Assembly (NCBI RefSeq): GCF_019320115.1
Contig: NC_089587.1
Coordinates: 84,802,384-84,866,383 of the forward strand
Length of the DNA stretch: 64,000 bases
Reading direction: 5' to 3'
Source: Miscanthus floridulus
Taxonomy: Eukaryota; Streptophyta; Magnoliopsida; Poales; Poaceae
Shown here: in pieces, positions 57,988 to 64,000 of the stretch
How positions within the stretch are numbered: the stretch's first letter is position 1
How the letters are laid out: each line of letters starts with the position of its first letter
Position numbers and translations under genes: made by a program
The notes under the pieces: model-generated
Seen by the model: the letters and a program-made list of their open reading frames with translations, nothing else
What the model was told of the DNA's origin: nothing
Databases searched by the model: none

Positions 57988-60332
57988 TGAAAGTGCATAT
58001 AGCCCTTTAGTGAGTTTTGGATGATTGAATGACAACATGATTAAAGAACTAACCTGTTTGCTAAGTATGGACAGGTAATAGGTTATCTCACAGGTACTTA
58101 ATGAAAGCCAAAATGATGTGTTATTGTGTAAACAATCTAGTTCAAGCACAAGACAACAATGCAAATAGAATTCATGCAAAGGCTTATTTATTGTGGGATT
58201 TCCATGTTCTATGTGAAAGCAAGCTTGTAAGATTTAATTAATGAGACATAAGGGATTGCATATGGATTGGTCTCATATTTGAAGCTTGCTAAATTGAAAT
58301 GAAAAAGATAATAATACATATGAATGAATGATTCAACACAAGATGTGACTTAATGGCTTGAGATGGTGAAGATAGCAAGGAAAGGCTTCGAGGTACTAAG
58401 CAAGGGTGAAGGGCAAGCGACGGCTTGGCGGCCAAAGAACCTAGCTAGGGTGAAGAAGAAAGTACTTGCATTTAGTTGAGGTACTAATCAAGCTAAGATG
58501 GTCATATTGATGTGAAGGATCAAATCTATATTGGACAAGTTGATTAAAGTGACTTGATGCATTTGGAGTTATTCATATTTGATGAATGGAATCAAGTCAC
58601 ATGCTCAAGATGGCTATGCTCAAGTGAAAAGTTCAATATTGACATGTTGGCACCCTCACTTGATGAAGATTGAAAGACACGGCATCAATTTAAAGAAGAT
58701 CAACTCAAAAGGTTTAATTTCGTTTTTCTTTTGATCTTGAGTTAATAGGTATGCCATACTATTAAGAGGGATGCAAGTTTAGGTGGTCTGAGGAAGATAG
58801 AGTGCTCAAGCATAATAATTAAATCAAAAGAGAGACACTCTAGCACTTCACGAGCACATAGAATAATTTTCTATGACTGTTGGTGTCGGAAGTCCCGACG
58901 TAAGCCAGAACTCCCGACAGTCGGAAGTCATGACTCTTGCCGGAAGTGCTGACTCCCAGTCACTGCCTGTGCGATGACTGTGGACGTCGGAAGTCCCGAC
59001 GTGAGTCGGAACTCCCGACAGTCGGAAGTCCTGACCTAATCCGGGAGTCCCGGCATCGATGGTTCTACTGACCTGCTGACTGTGCACGTCGGAAGTCCCG
59101 ACGTGTGTCGGAAGTTCCGACCGTCGGAAGTCTCGACGTTCGTCGGAAGTCCCGACGTTGGCTGTCTCGAGTGGACTTTGACCTCGCATGAACAGTGTTT
59201 TCTTCATACGTCGGGAGTCCCGAGATCTGCGTCGGAACTCCCGACGTAGATCTGAACGGTTAGATTTTGCCTTGGAGTATATATACCCCTCTCCTCATTT
59301 CTAACCGCAGCCCACTCATTTCATTGCAATGAACACTTGGCCAAAATAGCCCCCAAGCATTCTAGGCTCCCCTCTCTTCTCTCCTTTGCTTCCAACTTTG
59401 ATTCCCAAAGGGTTTGAGTGATTGGAGAGTGGATTGAGTGAGAAAAACACTTTGAGCAAGCTTGAGCACTTGATTTCTTCGTCAAGCCGGTTTGATTTGC
59501 ATTTGTTACTCTTGGGGATTTTCCCTTAGCCGGCGAGGCGTCGCCCAAGAGCTTCCATCTTGTGGAAGAGCCTTGGGAAGTTTGTATTACCCTTGTTTTC
59601 TAGTGAAGAAACTCAAGTGACCTTTGTGGTATCCTTGAGTGAGGCAAGGAGGTGGAAGAGACTCCGACCAAAGTGGTCACCTCAACAACAAGGACGTAGG
59701 AGCTCCTTTGTGGGGCTACCGAACCTCGGGATAAATTCTTGTCTCCCGCATGCTTGTTGTTGTTGTGATTTGCTCGAAATTACTTGTATTTGGTTGTCTC
59801 CCTCTCTCTAGCTATTTCTTAGGGTTTGGGACTCGATCTATGGAGTGGTGGCTTATCAACATCAAGAGAGTGACCCAACACCTTACCTTACCACTAGGAA
59901 GTGGGTTTGTAAGTTATCGGCATCACAAAGTTCATTTTAGCACTTGTAGTTCATTTCCCGTAGGGGTCGGAAGTGATGACAGTTTGCGTTGGAAGTTCTG
60001 ACCCAAACTGTCAGGACTTCTGACACGTCGGAAGTTCTGACCCAAACGTCGGGACTTCTGACACGTCAGAAGTTCTGACCCAAACTGTCGGGACTTCCGA
60101 CATTAACTGACTAGTGCATTTTGATTCAACTCTTTGGTTGCCGTTGTTTGGCTCCCTAGGTTTATCTAGTATCTTTTATATACTTTGTGGCTAACTTGTG
60201 AGGGGTTGTATTACTTTGATTTGGAGTTTCCATTGTGGAAACTCCTATTACTAATCGTTTCCGCTTTTAAAGGTGTTGATTTTTCAGAAACGCCTATTCA
60301 CCCCCCTCTAGGCGACATCCTAGATCCTTTCA
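57988..60332 (+). repeat. 3' LTR of element B (2345 bp)
   Basis: Nearly identical to 49355-51703; scattered single-base differences and a few indels, mostly in the CG-rich repeat clusters. Confidence 0.95.
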
Positions 60333-60507
60333 ATTAGTCACTTAATTCACCACGCCACTCGATCCTAGCAACGATGCAAAGTTAGATCACTCGTGTGGCA
60401 CTAGATGACCAATATGCAAATAAGTTTGCCCCTCTTGATAGTATGGGCATATCTCCTAAACCCGGTCATAAACTTCTCTACACACCTATGACCGGTGAAA
60501 TAAAGTG
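60333..60507 (-). mobile_element. Sirevirus LTR fragment c3
   Basis: Starts with ATTAG, the right target duplication of element B, and aligns with 39527-39701 of the complete LTR. It continues fragment c2 exactly once element B is removed. Confidence 0.9.
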
Positions 60508-60518
60508 TCCACCATCTT
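60503..60518. other. Filler-like junction between LTR fragment and gag
   Basis: AAGTGTCCACCATCTT sits between LTR sequence (to 60507) and gag sequence (from about 60515). The same 16-mer is found in the LTR itself at 39472-39487 and about 49298. It is best explained as a templated insertion during repair of a deletion. Confidence 0.6.
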
Positions 60519-62225
60519 ATTTGCTTGAGCCATCTTCTCAAGCTTGTTTGGACAACCCGAAGCTAGGTGGCCCAATATGTCACAACTATGGCACTTGATG
60601 TGAGCAATCATCTTCATCTTTTCTTCTTTGTTCTTGCTTACTTTCTTTGCATCTTGATGCATCCTTGGATGCATTGCTCTTTCTCTTGCCTTTTCACCCC
60701 TTCTTTTTTCTTCTTCTTCATCATCAAGTCACCACCATCTTCATGGTTGATCTTGATTTACTCTTGGGGTGTCTTCTCTTCTTGCTCAACTTGTGGCTTT
60801 GATTGAGGCTCTTCTTGTTGCCTCACCACTTGCTTGGTTGGGCACATAGAGGTGAGATGACCCCATGTGTGGCACTTGAAGCACTTGACATGCTTTAGCC
60901 TCTCTTCTTCCTTGTTCAACTTGAGCTTTTCTTCATTAGGGCAACCATTTGCAAGATGTCCCACTTCATGGCATTTGAAGCATATGAAATGAGATAGCTT
61001 CTTTTGTTCTTGCTTCTTTATCTCTCTTTCATATCTTTTCTTGCCCCATCTTTTGCCTTTGATCTTGCTCTTGTTGAAGCCAATGCCACTCATGTCACCA
61101 AAGTTTCTTTGACTCTTCAACATATGCTCAAAGGTGAATTTAGAGTTGTCGCACCTCTCTAACTTGTTGCTCAAATTCTTCACTTCACTTTTGAGCTCAA
61201 TGCTCTCCTTCAAAATGTTAGTCTCACAAGACATAGAAGTACAACAAGCGTCTAAATGTGAAGAACAAGGCATATCTAATAAATCATAGCATGAGGTGGA
61301 TACATTCTTCTTGCCTACATCACAAGGGTTAGCAACATTATGTGATTGATCATTTGACCCTTGTGAAGAGCCCTCACTAGTTTTAATTTTTTCATTGGAA
61401 AGCTCTTTAGTGAGAAAAGCATGGTCTTGTACCAAGTTATCATGATCAACACTAAGTTCCTCATGAACCAATTTTAGCTCCTCATGTGAACAAGTAGTAA
61501 CATAAAGTAGATGCTTTTGTTGTTCACATGTGTTCTTTAGAAAAGAGTTTTCATTTTTCAATTTCTTGGTTTCAGCCATCTCTTTTTCTAAAGCTTTGAT
61601 CATGCAACCATATCTATCTAGAAGCTCCTCATATGAATCAAGATCAATCACATTTGCATTAGATACCTTAGTGTCACCTTGTGACATGAAGCAATGTGAC
61701 GTATTTGGAGAGCTTAAGGAAACATCACTCTCATAGCCCGAGCATGATCCATCATCATCACCATCAATCTTGTCAAGTGGTCTTGTGGTAGAGTCATCAT
61801 CATCATCACTTGACCATGAGGTGGAGTAATCTTCCACAATCACTAAATTGTGGTCATGCTCAACATGCTCATGTGCCTTCTCCTTGGGCTCATCATCATC
61901 ATCATCATCATTGGAGACCGTCCCATATTTCTTGTTGAGATAACTCCAAATCTCATGGGCAGTTTTCATGTCAATGATCTCTCCGAATATGCTATCATCC
62001 AAAGATCTATACATGATGTCAATAGCTTGGGTGTCGAGATCTAGGTATTTTCTTGTGCTTGAATTAGATTATTTTCATCCAACACATAAGAAAGGCCTAC
62101 ATCTACCATCCACCATGTTTGAGGGCTAATAAATTTAAAATTGCATATCATCCATTTTTCCACCGTGCAAAGTGTGTGCCATAAAAAATGTGTGGACAAT
62201 CAACATCTAGCCCATAAGTCGCCAT
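60515..62225 (-). pseudogene. Sirevirus-type gag gene, element C
   Basis: Start ATG at 62225. The largest open part is 62014-60758 (418 codons): an Asp-rich segment, coiled-coil region and two CX2CX4HX4C knuckles near 60975 and 60870. A third knuckle (CHSCDILGHLASGC) lies near 60580 after a stop at about 60758 (TAA where element A has CAA). An N-terminal frameshift near 62155 differs in position from that of element A. The 3' end of gag, the whole non-coding 3' region, the polypurine tract and the first 500 bp of the LTR are deleted at about 60510. Almost identical to 35975-37697. Confidence 0.8.
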
Positions 62226-62260
62226 CCTCTCGGGTCGGTGAAGACCACAAATGAGAGACC

Positions 62261-62275
62261 TCGGCTCCGATACCA
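62261..62275 (-). other. Primer-binding site of element C
   Basis: Same variant as in element A (minus strand GTGGTATCGGAGCC), three bases from the LTR end at 62278. Confidence 0.7.
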
Positions 62276-62277
62276 CT

Positions 62278-64000
62278 TGTAGGGTCAAGATGGTGGACTA
62301 GAGGGGGGTGAATAGTCCTTTTTAAAATTAAAATGCACCAGCTAACCGAAACAAATGTGAAAATAAAACTAACGGTCTAGACAAGACTACACCCCTCTAA
62401 GTCTCAAGCACCTTAAAAAGATTCTAAATAGGCAACAAAGGTGTCAGGCTAGCTAGAGCTCACCTAACAATTCTAGCTTGCAAGGTCACACAAACCTATG
62501 CAACTAGTACTTCAAGCAATCGGGGGAGCTCCTACACAACTAGTCATGCAAAGCACACAAAGCTCCTAAGCTCACTAGCAATGTTCAATAACAAGGCTAC
62601 TAATGCCAAATTAGAGAGCACAAATTACTTAGCTACATGAACTAAGCAATGTGACTAACAAGGTTACTCAAACCAAATTAGTCACGCAAGGGAGCTACTT
62701 CTATGCTACACAAGCAAGAAGGTAACTAGCAAGCTACACAAGCTAACTAATTACAAGAGCAACTACACAAGCACAATGTATGAATATGTAAATACAAGCT
62801 TGTGTAAAGGGATTGCAAACCAATGGGATGAACAATGTTAACACAAAGATTTTTATCCCAAGGTTCACTTGGTTGCCACCAAGCTAGTCCCCGTTGAGAC
62901 AACCTCCAAGGTTGCCGTCGGTCCTCTTGCTAGTGGTGACCCACAAGTCACACTCTCCCACACGGAGTGCTTACCACAAGCTCTAGCACTTTGACATGGC
63001 TGGACCACTTGTCGCCCTTTGCGTCTCGCTCTACTAGAGTTGCTCTTCGCGGCTCCCATGGGGTGAGCACAATACCCCTCACAATCTCTTCTCCGGAGCA
63101 CCGCACAATCTTCTTTGCGTGCTTCGACTGAGACCACCACGAAGCCATCTAGGAGGTGGCAACCTCCAAGAGTAACAAGCATCACCGGCTTGCAACTCGA
63201 TCACCTAGTGCCACTCGATGCAATCATTCAATGCAACGTACTAGAAATCGCTCACTTCATAATGGATTCACACTTCTCGCAAGCACAAGTGAGTTAGAGG
63301 CTTCTCAAACTAAGCACACACAAGGGCAACACATCCCCAAGGTGCTCAACATCAGCCAAGACCGAGCTCCACCTCTATTTATAGCCCCCAAGCCAAATAG
63401 AGCCGTTGGAGCCAAGTAGCACATTTCTGCGCGGTCACCGGACAACAACGTGCGGGCACCGGACATAGGGTGGCGGTACCCAATGGTCAAATTGCATTGG
63501 CTATTTCAACTAGCCGTTGGTACCCTGGTACCGGACATAGGGGGGCGGTGCACCACCCTAGGGGTGGCGGTGCCCCCCAATGAGTTTCCCCCTCTCTGGA
63601 AAAAGGGGCGGTGCCACACTGCCATGGTCACCGGACAGTCTGGTGACCAAAACTTTCCCCAAATCAAATTCCACCACTTCAGGTTTGTATATCTATTCGT
63701 TAGCTTTCCAAAAAGTCCTAGATCATCAAAATTGGAGTTCGGAGCTAGGAGTTATGCCCAAAATACGAAAGGTTGTTGCTGCTGTTTTTGGGCACCGCCC
63801 TGGGGTGGCGGTGCCCTGTCCGGTGCACACCAAAAAGGGCGGTGACACCCTTTACAATGGCCGGAAGTTGGCTACAAGTTAGGTTGCAACTTCTGATCCC
63901 CGGACAACCAAAACCTTGCCATTTTCTTCTCCTTTTCAACTCTTAATTGATCCAAATCAACTCCAACACCTTCTCCTTTGCAAAAGTGCTAACATCATCA
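62278..64000 (-). mobile_element. Sirevirus LTR of element C, cut by window end
   Basis: Matches 37750-39472 at a constant offset of about 24528 with roughly 1% differences by eye. The TATA box is at 63383-63375. The outer ~730 bp lie beyond the window. Confidence 0.9.

Larger units (their letters stand above)
49355..60332 (+). mobile_element. Complete Sirevirus-type retrotransposon B (10.98 kb), gag only
   Basis: Two LTRs (49355-51703 and 57988-60332) begin TGAAAGTGCATATAG and end GATCCTTTCA. ATTAG lies immediately outside both ends (49350-49354, 60333-60337). A primer-binding site follows the 5' LTR and a polypurine tract precedes the 3' LTR. The internal 6.3 kb has a frameshifted gag but no protease, integrase, reverse transcriptase or RNase H. 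It sits in the middle of an older Sirevirus LTR; an uninterrupted copy of the target is at about 39530. LTRs differ by about 1% by eye, so insertion is recent. It needs enzymes from elsewhere. Confidence 0.95.

Noticed and set aside
1..64000. Bacterial or viral operon, defence system or toxin locus
   Set aside because: Introns, LTRs, MITEs, Helitron ends and a lack of dense coding show plant nuclear repeat DNA.

Overview
This 64 kb window is plant nuclear DNA, almost certainly from a grass and probably a panicoid (sorghum, sugarcane or maize relative). That placement is inference from repeat content: a Stowaway MITE, a Tourist-type MITE fragment, Helitron ends with the grass-type hairpin, Sirevirus-type Copia elements with gag zinc knuckles, long-LTR Ty3/gypsy elements starting TGTAACACCC, and a Mutator-like element (MULE) with plant mobile domain and GRF zinc-finger genes. 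I found no intact host gene, rRNA, tRNA, CRISPR array or prokaryotic operon. It reads as nested, decaying transposons.

Positions 1-10827 are one large MULE whose left end lies outside the window. It holds four broken genes: a GRF-type zinc-finger gene (+), a second GRF-like gene (-), a plant mobile domain gene (-) and the MULE transposase with SWIM finger (-). Its terminal inverted repeats are built from GGCACCGAGCTCGG-type palindromes. The transposase keeps one reading frame for 2.75 kb but carries about eleven nonsense codons, nearly all explicable by C-to-T or G-to-A transitions.

Positions 10828-21027 hold a truncated gypsy LTR, the 3' end of a CACTA (TNP2-like) transposase gene, several MITEs, and a duplicated gene-like unit that could encode a 35-residue peptide.

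Positions 21028-31616 hold a complete 3984-bp gypsy LTR (21028-25011), next to a minus-strand LTR-like sequence. A block of about 3.78 kb spanning their junction is duplicated in tandem (23722-27506 and 27507-31285). The copies are nearly identical except for a patch of about 490 bp that is about 10% diverged.

Positions 31617-41239 contain a LINE-like tail, a MITE, a plus-strand Sirevirus 3' end, and a minus-strand Sirevirus gag with its LTR (37750-40205). That LTR has internal sequence on both sides.

Positions 41240-49354 are a third gypsy LTR carrying a Helitron with a doubled 3' terminus and MITEs, then fragments of a Sirevirus LTR interrupted by a Tat-type gypsy piece with an antisense Transposase_28-like ORF.

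Positions 49355-60332 are a complete Sirevirus-type element with two 2.35-kb LTRs, an ATTAG target duplication, a PBS, a frameshifted gag, a PPT and no pol. It sits inside the interrupted Sirevirus LTR, and the matching empty site is present near 39530. Positions 60333-64000 finish that LTR, join it through a templated filler to a second gag copy, and end in a further LTR cut by the window.

No genes here appear to work together in a host pathway. The only functional groupings are the four-gene MULE and the gag-only retroelements, which would depend on enzymes supplied from elsewhere.
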